Part shown: positions 15,804 to 24,014 of the stretch, piece after piece
How positions within the stretch are numbered: the first letter of the stretch is position 1
Layout: each line of letters starts with the position of its first letter
NCBI GenBank assembly: GCA_903918885.1
Contig: CAIXFY010000027.1
Location: 1-64,000, forward strand
Length of the DNA: 64,000 nucleotides
Source: an uncultured Verrucomicrobia subdivision 3 bacterium
GTDB lineage: Bacteria > Verrucomicrobiota > Verrucomicrobiia > Limisphaerales > UBA11358
Direction: 5' to 3'
Notes under the pieces: model-generated
Databases searched by the model: none
Told to the model about the DNA's origin: nothing
Seen by the model: the letters and a program-made list of their open reading frames with translations, nothing else
Position numbers and translations under genes: made by a program

Positions 15804-17642
15804 TTACGCCGGCTGGCTGGCGGCTTCCGTCTTCCACGCCTCGATTTTCTCGATGCGGTGGTGGCGCTTGCTCCCGTGCAGTTCAAATTCCACTTCGTCG
15901 CCGACCTTGCGGTTGAGCAGCGCCATCGCGACGGGCGTGAGGTAGCTGATGACGCCCTGGTCGGGATTGGAATCCCACGCGCCGAGAATCGTGAAGGTCT
16001 CGGTCTGGTTGGTCGCGGGATCGGCCACCTGCACAATCGTGCCCGGCCCGACGACATCGGTCTTGGCGTTGGCAAAATCCTGACCGCGCGCGCGATTGAG
16101 CGCGGCTTCGAGGTCTTCCTTCTGGCGCATGAGAATTTTCTGCATTTCCTTCGCGGCCTTGTATTCGTGGTTCTCGCGCAAGTCGCCGTAGCTGCGCGCG
16201 ATGGCGATTTCCTTGGAGTTCGCGGGAATCTTTTTCTCGACGATTTCCTGATACTCGAGTCGGCGGCGTTCGAGGCTTTCCCACGAGACGAGCAGGGCGG
16301 ATTCCTGTTTGGTCTGTTCGCCGCTGACGAGCGATTGCACGGCGGGATGCGCCTTGACGAGCCGCGCGAGCAGCGAACGCTTGTCCATGTCGTCAAACAC
16401 GGGCGACAATTTCAGCGCGCGGGTCAAATCCTTGACCACTTCGATGTCCGCCGTGCCGGTCAGCTCGGCAATCAACGATTGGTCTTCCAGAATAAAATCG
16501 CGCAGGCGGTTTGAGCGTTTTTCGTTGAACTGGTCGCGTTCCATGGCCGTGAGCATCGCGCGGAAAACTTCCGGCCCGAGGATGTCCACGTAATCTTCCG
16601 TGCGTTCGCGGCCGAACCACAGGAGCAATTCGCTGCTCGCCGTGTGCTGGCTGATGAGTTTGGAGAGCGTTTCCTTGAGCAGATTCAAATGGCCGTTGTT
16701 GATGAGAATGCTGGCGACTTCTTTCGCGAGCTTGGCGGAAACCAGATTCAATGCGCCGCGCAGCACGTCCACCCAGCGGTCGGGGTTCGCCGACTTGAAT
16801 GATTCCAAAGCGCGGTGATGTTTCGCGGCGGGAATCGCCTCCAGCAAGGTGCCGAAGCGAATGCCGTCCTGCGACCAGATTTGCGCGGCGGTGATTTGGC
16901 CGTCGGCGGACTGCACGCCGCATGCCGTGCACAATTCGTCGCGCGCAAAAACCGCTTCGAGCGCCACCGCCGGTTGCGTGCGCTGGTGCGAGGCGATGTC
17001 GGGATTGATGGTGGCGAGCACTTCATTCGCCAGCGCCGCCTTGTCTTTCAAATCGGAAACCGATTTGAGCATTTCGGTCAAAACCAGAATGCGCGCCTTC
17101 AAACCTTTCGCCGTGCGGAAATCCGCGAGCAGCCGGTCTTGCAGCGAAGTCTCCTGCGTTTGATAAACGACCGGCTCGGTTTTCTTGAGCGGCACGATGA
17201 AGTGGCCGTCCTTTTTCATTTCGCGCTTGGCGGTTTCCCACCATTTCTTGTAATCATCCGCAATCACGTCCGGCACGAGCACGGACTGAATTTGATCCGA
17301 AGTCGCCTTGCCCCCGAAGCTGTTCAAAATAATTTTGATGAGATCAATGTGATGCGCCGCGAGATGGCGCACGGCGTCGAGGTCGGTCGCCTTGCGCGCG
17401 AGAATGTGATCCTTCGCCACGGGCTTGAGCGATTCGGCCGCGAACGACAAATCCATCGGGTGGCCCGGCTTGCCCGGAAAATCAATCGTGAAGCGCGCGA
17501 ACACCGTGTCTACTGTCTTGATGCGCCCAAAGCCCCAGCTCCGGTGCGTGCAGCAGCCGGCCTCGGCCAGATGCGTCAGGGTCGGAACGTGCTTGCCTTC
17601 AATTTTTCCAGTTGCCGCCAGTTTTTCGAATTCTTCTTTCAT
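15804..17642 (-). CDS. greA: GreA-type transcript cleavage factor with a long N-terminal domain
   Basis: Only the last ~160 of 612 residues are GreA-like: a coiled coil with the acidic tip SYGDLRENHEYKAAKE, then the FKBP-like C-terminal domain (VVGPGTIVQV, ISYLTPVAMALLNRKVGDEVEF). GreA rescues backtracked RNA polymerase. The ~450-residue helical N-terminal region is absent from E. coli GreA but known from chlamydial and other PVC homologues. The ATG chosen (MKEEFEKLAA) starts the conserved part; an upstream extension overlaps the divergent rsmB start region. Its role may be extra RNA polymerase or nucleic acid contacts, which is a guess. Confidence 0.85.
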   Translation of the reverse strand: MKEEFEKLAATGKIEGKHVPTLTHLAEAGCCTHRSWGFGRIKTVDTVFARFTIDFPGKPGHPMDLSFAAESLKPVAKDHILARKATDLDAVRHLAAHHIDLIKIILNSFGGKATSDQIQSVLVPDVIADDYKKWWETAKREMKKDGHFIVPLKKTEPVVYQTQETSLQDRLLADFRTAKGLKARILVLTEMLKSVSDLKDKAALANEVLATINPDIASHQRTQPAVALEAVFARDELCTACGVQSADGQITAAQIWSQDGIRFGTLLEAIPAAKHHRALESFKSANPDRWVDVLRGALNLVSAKLAKEVASILINNGHLNLLKETLSKLISQHTASSELLLWFGRERTEDYVDILGPEVFRAMLTAMERDQFNEKRSNRLRDFILEDQSLIAELTGTADIEVVKDLTRALKLSPVFDDMDKRSLLARLVKAHPAVQSLVSGEQTKQESALLVSWESLERRRLEYQEIVEKKIPANSKEIAIARSYGDLRENHEYKAAKEMQKILMRQKEDLEAALNRARGQDFANAKTDVVGPGTIVQVADPATNQTETFTILGAWDSNPDQGVISYLTPVAMALLNRKVGDEVEFELHGSKRHHRIEKIEAWKTEAASQPA

Positions 17643-17688
17643 AAAATTTTTTATCTCGCTTCGCGCAAGATGAATCTCTTTATTAAAG

Positions 17689-19047
17689 TTGTTGAACGAC
17701 CAAAATCCAAGACAAATTGCGGCGCGAGTTCTGTCGCAACGCCTCACCAGCGGCGAATATACCGAGAATCTCCTCGACATCGCCCTCGCCGCCGCGCGGC
17801 TTTCGCCCGTGGATCGAGGGCTTTGTCACGAACTCGTCTGCGGCGTCGTGCGCTGGCAGAAGACGCTCGACGCGCTGATCGAACGCAAGACCGACCCCAA
17901 GCGCGAGCTGCGCCCGGCTCTGCGAAACCTGCTGCGCCTCGGCCTCTACCAGATTTTTTTCCTCGACCGCATTCCGCCGCACGCCGCCGTCCATGAGACC
18001 GTCGAGGAAGCCAAGCGCGCCGGTTATCATTCGCAGGCCGGACTCATCAACGCCATCCTGCGCGCGTATCTGCGCGAGACCGACGAGATAAAAAAAATCC
18101 TCGCCGACATGAAAATTTCCCAGCCCGCGCTCGGTTGGTCGCACCCCGGCTGGCTGGTGGAGAAATGGCGGAAAAATTTCGGCGACGCGAATACGCTGAA
18201 ATTGCTCGAGTGGAACAATACGCCGCCGAAAACCTTCGCCCGCGTGAACACGCTGAAAACCGATGCCGCCAAACTCACCGAACGCTGGCGCGAGGAAAAT
18301 GTGGAATGCGATTTTGTGCGCCGCGATTTTCTCGGTAGGGCGGGCAGTCCTCTGCCCGCCGACGGCGCGCACGGAGTGACGCGCCCTACTGATTTTGAAA
18401 ATCTCGCCTTTGAATTGAAATCGCATCCGCCCTTGAATTCATTGGGTAGTTTGCGTGACGGCTGGTTTTATCTGCAAGACCCCAGCACGCTGGTTGCGCC
18501 CGCTTTGCTTGCGCCGCAAGCCGGCGAAACGGTTTGGGACGCGTGCGCCGCGCCCGGCGGCAAGACGACTTTTCTCGCGCAGTTGATGAACAACCACGGC
18601 AAAATCGTCGCGAGCGATTTGGATGCGAACCGTCTGAAACTCGTCAAAGAAAATTGCACCCGGCTTGGCGCGGCCTGCGTTGAAATCTTGCCGTCCTCCA
18701 CCGTCAATTCGCGGACGCTCGCCAAATTTGACCGGATTTTGATCGACGCGCCGTGCTCGAACACCGGCGTGCTGCGTCGGCGCGTGGATTTGCGCTGGCG
18801 CATTCAGGCGGCGGAAATCGAGCGTCTCCGCGCCACGCAACTGGATTTGCTCAATCATGCCGCGACGAAACTGAAGCCTGGCGGCGTCATCGTTTACAGC
18901 ACTTGCAGTCTGGAGCCGGAAGAAAATTCGGAAGTCGTGAAAGAATTTCTCGCGGCCAATCCGAATTTCAAGCTGGAAAGCGAACGCCAGTTGCTGCCGT
19001 TTGACGACGGCGTGGACGGCGCGTATGTTGCGCGGCTGAAAAACTGA
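17689..19047 (+). CDS. rsmB: 16S rRNA m5C967 methyltransferase RsmB, with an in-frame palindromic insert
   Basis: An N-terminal NusB-like RNA-binding domain (residues ~1-140) is followed by a Rossmann methyltransferase with DACAAPGGKT, IDAPCSNTGVLRR and YSTCSLEPEEN; the two Cys are the m5C catalytic pair. Residues 216-234 (GRAGSPLPADGAHGVTRPT) have no counterpart in the family and come from a 57-bp palindromic element. The insert sits between the NusB-like and catalytic domains, where a loop could tolerate it. The start is TTG (a second TTG follows directly); no ATG fits. The gene is divergent from greA. Confidence 0.92.
   Translation: MLNDQNPRQIAARVLSQRLTSGEYTENLLDIALAAARLSPVDRGLCHELVCGVVRWQKTLDALIERKTDPKRELRPALRNLLRLGLYQIFFLDRIPPHAAVHETVEEAKRAGYHSQAGLINAILRAYLRETDEIKKILADMKISQPALGWSHPGWLVEKWRKNFGDANTLKLLEWNNTPPKTFARVNTLKTDAAKLTERWREENVECDFVRRDFLGRAGSPLPADGAHGVTRPTDFENLAFELKSHPPLNSLGSLRDGWFYLQDPSTLVAPALLAPQAGETVWDACAAPGGKTTFLAQLMNNHGKIVASDLDANRLKLVKENCTRLGAACVEILPSSTVNSRTLAKFDRILIDAPCSNTGVLRRRVDLRWRIQAAEIERLRATQLDLLNHAATKLKPGGVIVYSTCSLEPEENSEVVKEFLAANPNFKLESERQLLPFDDGVDGAYVARLKN
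18334..18390. repeat. 57-bp palindromic element inside rsmB (coding, in frame)
   Basis: The element starts GGTAGGGCG and ends CGCCCTACT, so its ends are inverted repeats. An inner stem GCGGGCAG/CTGCCCGC lies near the left end. It is exactly 19 codons and keeps the rsmB frame open. The copy in mfd matches at all but two positions. Confidence 0.9.
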
Positions 19048-19055
19048 ATTGGTTT

Positions 19056-19658
19056 ATGGAACTCGACCTCGAAAAAGAATTCGCCGACCGCGCCTACCAA
19101 TTGCTCGTCAGCCTCGTCGTGCCGCGTCCGATTGCGCTCGTCACGACCCTCGGCGCGGATGGCAAGGTGAACGCCGCACCGTTCAGTTTTTTCAACGTCA
19201 TGGGCGCGAATCCGCCGATCTGTGCCTTCGCGCCCGGCGACCGCGACAACGGCGTGCCGAAGGACACCGCGCTGAATATTCGATCCGGCCACGAGTTTGT
19301 CGTGAACCTCGTGGACGAAGCCATCGCGGAGAAAATGAACCTGTGCGCCGCGTCGCTGTCTTACGGCGAAAGCGAATTGGCCTTTGCGAAACTCACCGCC
19401 GCGCCGTCGTCAGTCGTGAAACCGCCGCGCATCGCCGAAGCGCCGGCGAGTTTGGAATGCGTCGAGTGGGGCACGCTGCAAATCGGCGGCAACCGCATGG
19501 TCATCGGCTTGATCAAACGGATTCATCTGCGGGATGAATTGTTTGACGCGGAGAAAAAGCGGATTCGCTCTGAAAAACTTTCCCTCATCGGCCGCATGTC
19601 GTCGCCGCACTGGTATTGCCGGACGAACGACCGTTTTGAGATGAAGCGGCCGGACTGA
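19056..19658 (+). CDS. Flavin reductase family protein (FMN-binding split barrel)
   Basis: The 200-residue protein has the flavin reductase-like split barrel pattern: VVPRPIALVTTLGADGKVNAAPFSFFNVMG near the start (shown by VPRPIALVTT and NAAPFSFFN), then NIRSGHEFVVNLV and a C-terminal GRM..HWYCRTNDRF. It likely binds FMN and reduces it or a small substrate; the partner enzyme is unknown. It begins nine bases after rsmB and is probably co-transcribed with it. Confidence 0.85.
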   Translation: MELDLEKEFADRAYQLLVSLVVPRPIALVTTLGADGKVNAAPFSFFNVMGANPPICAFAPGDRDNGVPKDTALNIRSGHEFVVNLVDEAIAEKMNLCAASLSYGESELAFAKLTAAPSSVVKPPRIAEAPASLECVEWGTLQIGGNRMVIGLIKRIHLRDELFDAEKKRIRSEKLSLIGRMSSPHWYCRTNDRFEMKRPD

Positions 19659-19665
19659 AGGCAAT

Positions 19666-19746
19666 GGAGAAGGAAGAATTTAGAATGCAGAAGTGAAAAC
19701 AACCGTTCGATGGCGACTTTCTGCATTCATCCTTCTTCCTTCTGCC
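19666..19746. repeat. Intergenic long hairpin between convergent genes
   Basis: GGAGAAGGAAGAAT..AGAATGCAGAA pairs with TTCTGCATTCAT..CTTCTTCCTTCT across a ~24-base spacer. It fills the gap between the flavin reductase gene and convergent fabI and may terminate both. It looks like another dispersed repeat family, with only one copy seen here. Confidence 0.65.
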
Positions 19747-19753
19747 TTTTTCT

Positions 19754-20524
19754 TCACATTCCCATGATGCAGTAGCCGCCGTCCACATAGATCACCTGGC
19801 CGGTGATGCATGCCGCGCCGTCGCTGGCGAGGAAAACGCCGGTCGCGCCGAGTTCTTCGGGAACCAGATTGCGCTTGAGCGGCGAGCGTTCTTCATAGGT
19901 CTTCAGCATGGCGCTGAAACCGGCGATGCCGCGCGCGGCGAGCGTGTTGACCGGGCCGGCGCTGATGCAGTTGACGCGGATTTTCTTCGGACCCAAATCG
20001 TAGGCGAGGTAGCGCGTGCTGGCTTCGAGCGAGGCCTTGGCCACGCCCATGACGTTGTAGTGCGGCACGACTTTTTCCGCGCCGAAATAGCTCATGCCGA
20101 TGATGCTGCCGCCGTTGGTCATCAGCGGTTCGGCGGCGCGGGCGAGCGCGACGAGCGAATACGCGCTGACGTTGTGCGCAACCAGATAGGCATCGCGGGT
20201 CGTGTCGACGAAGCGACCTTCGAGCGCGGCTTTCGGCGCGAAGGCGACGGAGTGCAGCAGCAAATCCAACTTGCCGAATTTTTCGCCGACGGCCTTGAAG
20301 ACGGTGGCGATGTCCTCGTCCTTGGTCACGTCGCAGGGCAGGATGAGTGTGTCCGCGCCGAACGTGCCGGCGAGTTCCTCGACGTTTTCCTTCACGCGAT
20401 CGCCCTGGTAGGTGAAGGCGAGTTTCGCGCCTTCCTTGGCCCACGCCTGCGCGATGGCCCAGGCGATGGAGCGTTTGTTGGCGACGCCGAAGACGATACC
20501 GGTTTTTCCTGCGAGTGATGACAT
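19754..20524 (-). CDS. fabI: Enoyl-[acyl-carrier-protein] reductase (NADH)
   Basis: A short-chain dehydrogenase of 256 residues with the FabI-specific start GKTGIVFGVANKRSIAWAIA (glycine-rich cofactor motif), SYFGAEKVVPHYNVMGVAKA carrying the Y-x6-K active-site pair, and a C-terminal GQVIYVDGGYCIMGM. It performs the last reduction in each round of fatty acid elongation. Size and motifs match FabI rather than FabL or FabV. Confidence 0.95.
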   Translation of the reverse strand: MSSLAGKTGIVFGVANKRSIAWAIAQAWAKEGAKLAFTYQGDRVKENVEELAGTFGADTLILPCDVTKDEDIATVFKAVGEKFGKLDLLLHSVAFAPKAALEGRFVDTTRDAYLVAHNVSAYSLVALARAAEPLMTNGGSIIGMSYFGAEKVVPHYNVMGVAKASLEASTRYLAYDLGPKKIRVNCISAGPVNTLAARGIAGFSAMLKTYEERSPLKRNLVPEELGATGVFLASDGAACITGQVIYVDGGYCIMGM

Positions 20525-20623
20525 AGATTAAATTTGGTTGCCGACAGTGTTAAAAAAAAATGCCGCCCGGCAAAGAAAATTCGCAGCCTCGACTCGCGGA
20601 CGCGGACAAATTAACCTCTGCGG

Positions 20624-21265
20624 ATGGATTCCAATCAAATCGCCGACGGCCTGATCCAGTATCTGATGCTGGTGGCGCTGCTGACGTTCCACGAATACGG
20701 CCACGCGTGGACGGCGTGGAAATGCGGCGACGACACCGCGCGACTGCAAGGCCGCGTCTCGCTGAATCCGGTCGTGCATATTGACCCGATTGGCACGGTG
20801 TTCCTGCCGTTGCTGATGATTTTTATGCCGGGCATGGGGCGCTTTCTAATCGGTTGGGCGAAACCCGTGCCGGTGAATCCCTACAATCTCAACCAGCCCA
20901 AACGCGACGACATTCTCGTGACCATGGCCGGGCCCGCGATGAATCTCATTCTCGCCGTCGGCCTCGTGGCGTTGGCGAAGGTTGGATTGGTTTTCCACTC
21001 AATACCGATGGCAGAACTGTGCGTGCAAGCGGCCGGCTTGAGTTTGATCCTGTGCTTCTTCAATTTGATTCCGGTGCCGCCGCTCGACGGTTCGCACATC
21101 TTGCGCGTCGCGACCGGCATGAGCCACGAGACCTACGCCAACTTCGCGCGCTTCGGCTTTGTCATCATCATTGTGCTGCTGCAAGTGCCGCCCGTGCGCG
21201 CGGCATTGGGTTTTGTGACCTACGGCACGCTGGATGTCTTGCTGCGGATTTTCGGGGTGAACTAA
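20624..21265 (+). CDS. Site-2 protease family membrane metalloprotease (M50)
   Basis: A compact 213-residue multi-pass membrane protein with zinc motif HEYGH at residues 23-27 and the third-ligand motif PVPPLDGSHIL in a later membrane segment. This minimal S2P type lacks PDZ domains. It cleaves membrane-embedded substrates or acts as a housekeeping intramembrane protease; no regulatory partner gene is nearby. Its 3' end overlaps the convergent trmL stop by four bases. Confidence 0.88.
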   Translation: MDSNQIADGLIQYLMLVALLTFHEYGHAWTAWKCGDDTARLQGRVSLNPVVHIDPIGTVFLPLLMIFMPGMGRFLIGWAKPVPVNPYNLNQPKRDDILVTMAGPAMNLILAVGLVALAKVGLVFHSIPMAELCVQAAGLSLILCFFNLIPVPPLDGSHILRVATGMSHETYANFARFGFVIIIVLLQVPPVRAALGFVTYGTLDVLLRIFGVN

Positions 21266-21729
21266 AAAACCTCGCCGGCGAAACCTTGCTGCCGAAGCGC
21301 CTCGAACAAGACCAACGCCGCGCAGTTCGACAAATTAAGCGAACGCGATTCTGCGTTGAACATCGGGATGCGCAGCCAGTTTTCGCGGTGTTGCTCCAAT
21401 AATTGTTTCGGCAAACCCGCCGTCTCGCGCCCGAAAACAATGTAATCGTCCGGCGAAAACTTCGCCTCGCTGTAGAGTTTCGGGCCGCCGCATTCCACGA
21501 ACCAGAGCCTGGAAGTCGGTGGAACTTTTTCCAGAAACGCGTTCCAGTTCTTCCAACGATGCCAGATCACCTGCTGCCAATAATCCATGCCCGCGCGCTT
21601 GAGCTGCGCGTCGTCCAGCTTGAAGCCGAACGGCTCGATGAGATGCAGCTTCGTGCGCGTGGCGGCGCAGAGCCGCGCCACGTTGCCCGTGTTAGGCGGA
21701 ATTTCGGGTTCGAGCAGGACGATGTTCAT
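21262..21729 (-). CDS. trmL: tRNA (cytidine/uridine-34-2'-O)-methyltransferase TrmL
   Basis: The 155-residue SPOUT methyltransferase carries PEIPPNTGNVARLCAAT at the start, IVFGRETAGLP in the middle and the trefoil-knot motif MFNAESRSLNLSNCAAL near the end. It methylates the wobble base of tRNA-Leu isoacceptors. It overlaps the end of truA by four bases (ATGA), giving translational coupling. The upstream dispersed repeat forms the last part of truA, so it is also the immediate leader for trmL. Confidence 0.94.
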   Translation of the reverse strand: MNIVLLEPEIPPNTGNVARLCAATRTKLHLIEPFGFKLDDAQLKRAGMDYWQQVIWHRWKNWNAFLEKVPPTSRLWFVECGGPKLYSEAKFSPDDYIVFGRETAGLPKQLLEQHRENWLRIPMFNAESRSLNLSNCAALVLFEALRQQGFAGEVF

Positions 21730-22568
21730 TTGCTTTGCAACAGAGGCACAGAGGACACAGAGATTTTATTTTTGGATTCCCCTCTGTGCGCTCTGTGCCT
21801 CTGTGGCTTTTTATAAAAAACCTTCCACAGCACCAACCCATGCGCCGGCGCGCTCATGCCGGCCGCCGTGCGGTTCGTCTTGGCGAACATCGCCTTCACG
21901 TCGTCCGGTGAGAATTTTCCAAAGCCCGCCTGCACGATGGTTCCCACAATGCCGCGGCACATTTTGTAGAGAAATCCGTCGCCCTCGATGATCACCGTGA
22001 AATTCCCGCCGGCCCGCCTGACGTCGCAGCGCGTCACCGTGCGCACGGTGCTTTCCATCTCGTAATTTTGCGTGGCGGCGAAGGACTTGAAATCGCGCCT
22101 GCCGACGAAATGTTCCGCCGCCTTCCGCATCGCGGCGCAATCCAGCTTGCGCGGCACGTGCCACGCGCGGCCGAGGAGCAGGGGATTCATCGCGGGATGA
22201 TTCCAGATAAAATAGCGATACTGCTTGCCGGTGGCGTGGAAGCGCGCGTGAAAATCTTTTCGCGCGCGCGTGGCGTGCAGCACGCGGATGTCGTCCGACA
22301 GAAAGGCGTTCAGCGCGATGGCGAGACGGGCGAGTGGAATTTTGTCCTCGGCTTTGGGAATCTCAAAATGCGCCACCATTCCGAGCGCGTGGACGCCGGT
22401 GTCCGTGCGGCTGCTGCTGTGCAGGCGCGGCTTGCTGGGAAAATATCGAGCGAGCACCGCCTCGACTTTTTCCTGCACGCCGGTGCCGATTTTCTGCACC
22501 TGCCAGCCTTGGTAAGCCGAGCCGTCGTAGGCGATGACGAGTTTGAATTTTAGGGAGTTCAAAGTCAT
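21726..22568 (-). CDS. truA: tRNA pseudouridine(38-40) synthase TruA with a repeat-encoded tail
   Basis: The catalytic Asp lies in SSSRTDTGVHALG (about residue 56), and FLYKMCRGIVGTIVQAGFGK is typical of TruA. It isomerises U38-U40 in tRNA anticodon arms. The conserved fold normally ends about where GLVLWKVFY occurs. Here a further 28 residues (starting KKPQRHRAHRG) follow, almost all encoded by a dispersed CACAGAG hairpin repeat. The ATG chosen begins MTLNSLKF; an upstream GTG would add residues from another copy of the same repeat. Confidence 0.93.
   Translation of the reverse strand: MTLNSLKFKLVIAYDGSAYQGWQVQKIGTGVQEKVEAVLARYFPSKPRLHSSSRTDTGVHALGMVAHFEIPKAEDKIPLARLAIALNAFLSDDIRVLHATRARKDFHARFHATGKQYRYFIWNHPAMNPLLLGRAWHVPRKLDCAAMRKAAEHFVGRRDFKSFAATQNYEMESTVRTVTRCDVRRAGGNFTVIIEGDGFLYKMCRGIVGTIVQAGFGKFSPDDVKAMFAKTNRTAAGMSAPAHGLVLWKVFYKKPQRHRAHRGESKNKISVSSVPLLQSK
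21737..21807. repeat. Dispersed CACAGAG hairpin repeat, copy 2 (within truA 3' end)
   Basis: GCAACAGAGGCACAGAG and CTCTGTGCCTCTGTGGC are the arms. The repeat is translated as the C-terminal tail of TruA, and its left end is eight bases from the trmL start, so it also carries any ribosome site for trmL. Confidence 0.85.
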
Positions 22569-22569
22569 T

Positions 22570-22640
22570 GGCCACAGAGGCACAGAGGCCACAGAGTCGG
22601 AATCAAAAGTTTTTCTCTGTGCGCTCTGTGTCTCGGTGGC
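22570..22640. repeat. Dispersed CACAGAG hairpin repeat, copy 3
   Basis: GGCCACAGAGGCACAGAGG and CTCTGTGTCTCGGTGGC are the arms. It lies between the ruvX 3' end and the truA ATG, both on the minus strand, so truA is bracketed by two copies. Confidence 0.85.
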
Positions 22641-22652
22641 TGCATAAAAGTT

Positions 22653-23063
22653 TCATTGCCCCATGTCCAGATAGCTTTGCAACAGAATCGCCGCCGCCAT
22701 GGCGTCCACTTTTTCCTTCCGCTTATCGCGGCGGACATTGGCTTGAATCATCGTGCGGTTCGCCATCGTGGACGTCAGGCGTTCGTCCCATAATTTGATG
22801 GGCACGGTGATGGCCGTCTTGAGCACGCCCACAAAAGTTTCGACCTTTTGCGCGGCGGGGCCGTAGCTGCCGTCCATGTTACGCGGCTGACCAATAAGGA
22901 CGAGGTCAATTTCCTTTTCAAGCAGCAATTTCTTGAGGCGCTCCAGAAAATCCGCGAATGGCTCGGCGGGAATATATTCCAGCGGCAGCGCGATGGTCTT
23001 GGTCTCGTCGCTGACGGCGACGCCGATGCGTTTGGTTCCGTGATCGAGGGCGAGGATTCGCAT
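22653..23063 (-). CDS. ruvX: RuvX/YqgF family pre-16S rRNA nuclease
   Basis: With the ATG beginning MRILALDHGTKRIGVAVSD the protein is 136 residues, the family's usual length. The first catalytic Asp is in LDHGTKRIG; LWDERLTS and the C-terminal KEKVDAMAAAILLQSYLD complete the RNase H-like site. The family matures the 5' end of 16S rRNA. It may be co-transcribed with truA and trmL, two other RNA-maturation genes. A 37-residue upstream extension is unlikely. Confidence 0.93.
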   Translation of the reverse strand: MRILALDHGTKRIGVAVSDETKTIALPLEYIPAEPFADFLERLKKLLLEKEIDLVLIGQPRNMDGSYGPAAQKVETFVGVLKTAITVPIKLWDERLTSTMANRTMIQANVRRDKRKEKVDAMAAAILLQSYLDMGQ

Positions 23064-23155
23064 GGCGGGCAGTTTGTCAGCAACGCCGGGGGAATTCAAC
23101 GCAAAGGCGCAAAGGCGCTGGACAGGCCTGGACGGGGAAGAATAGAGTCTCGGAT

Positions 23156-23950
23156 ATGAAACGCCTCTTATCAACCATTGGCTTGAGTTTAGTAATCACT
23201 TTTTTCGCTGCGACCAACATTCTTGCCAAAGACCTGCCGACAACCGCCGAGCAATTGCGGACCAAATTTGAAAGCGCTTTGAAAGCTAGAGACACAAATG
23301 CTGCCATGTCGCTTTTCTATTTAGAAGGACTGGAAGACAGCGGATGGAATCGTGGCCGACGCCTATCGTCAGCAGAAACGCAAGCAGCCTTTTTGCGAGA
23401 GATGTGGCCGTTTTTTCCAACCAACGTTTCGAAAATAAAATTGGCTCCATTGCTAAAAGAATTTCAAGTTCTCCAAGCTCCGAAAGAAGACGATGGAATG
23501 GGCGATGATTGGAACGGGGATAATGGATGGCGCGCAAGATGGAGTGTCCCTCCCGTAGGGATGTTTGAGAGCCAGCCGCCAGCGATGTTTCCAACGCCTT
23601 TGATATATGGCAAAACAAATGGCGCTTTTTATATAGGCATACCAATTGTTTATACAGCTCCCGGAAAATCTCTTTATGTGCATACGTTAGCCAGCGTCAC
23701 TTACACTGGTTCTTGGGTTTTTGTAAAAAACGGGAAGGAACACACGGTCAACTTCAGTGACAAGACAAATGAATTCAGAGAATGCTGGGGTGACTATATT
23801 AAATCCTGCACAGTTCAAAAAACCTCCACCAAACCTTATGTTCAATATGAGAGTTGTTTCAATTTCACAATTGAAGAAGATGGGACAAATATATTTGAGT
23901 CAGGAGAAATTACGAACAACGAACCGTTTACCTATAAACGAAAACAATAA
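23156..23950 (+). CDS. Exported protein of unknown function
   Basis: I do not recognise this 264-residue protein. It begins with a clear signal peptide (MKRLLSTIGLSLVITFFAAT, cleaved about at LAKD). A helical segment with FESALKARDTNAAMSLF, like the start of SnoaL/NTF2-like secreted proteins, comes next, then a beta-rich C-terminal half. The gene is richer in A/T than its neighbours, which suggests recent acquisition. It stands alone between ruvX (divergent) and thyA. Confidence 0.7.
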   Translation: MKRLLSTIGLSLVITFFAATNILAKDLPTTAEQLRTKFESALKARDTNAAMSLFYLEGLEDSGWNRGRRLSSAETQAAFLREMWPFFPTNVSKIKLAPLLKEFQVLQAPKEDDGMGDDWNGDNGWRARWSVPPVGMFESQPPAMFPTPLIYGKTNGAFYIGIPIVYTAPGKSLYVHTLASVTYTGSWVFVKNGKEHTVNFSDKTNEFRECWGDYIKSCTVQKTSTKPYVQYESCFNFTIEEDGTNIFESGEITNNEPFTYKRKQ

Positions 23951-24014
23951 AAGTTTTCGCTAGGCAGATTTCTTTTCGCGCTTTCGTTTCTTTCATGGTT
24001 AAATATTTCCCGCG

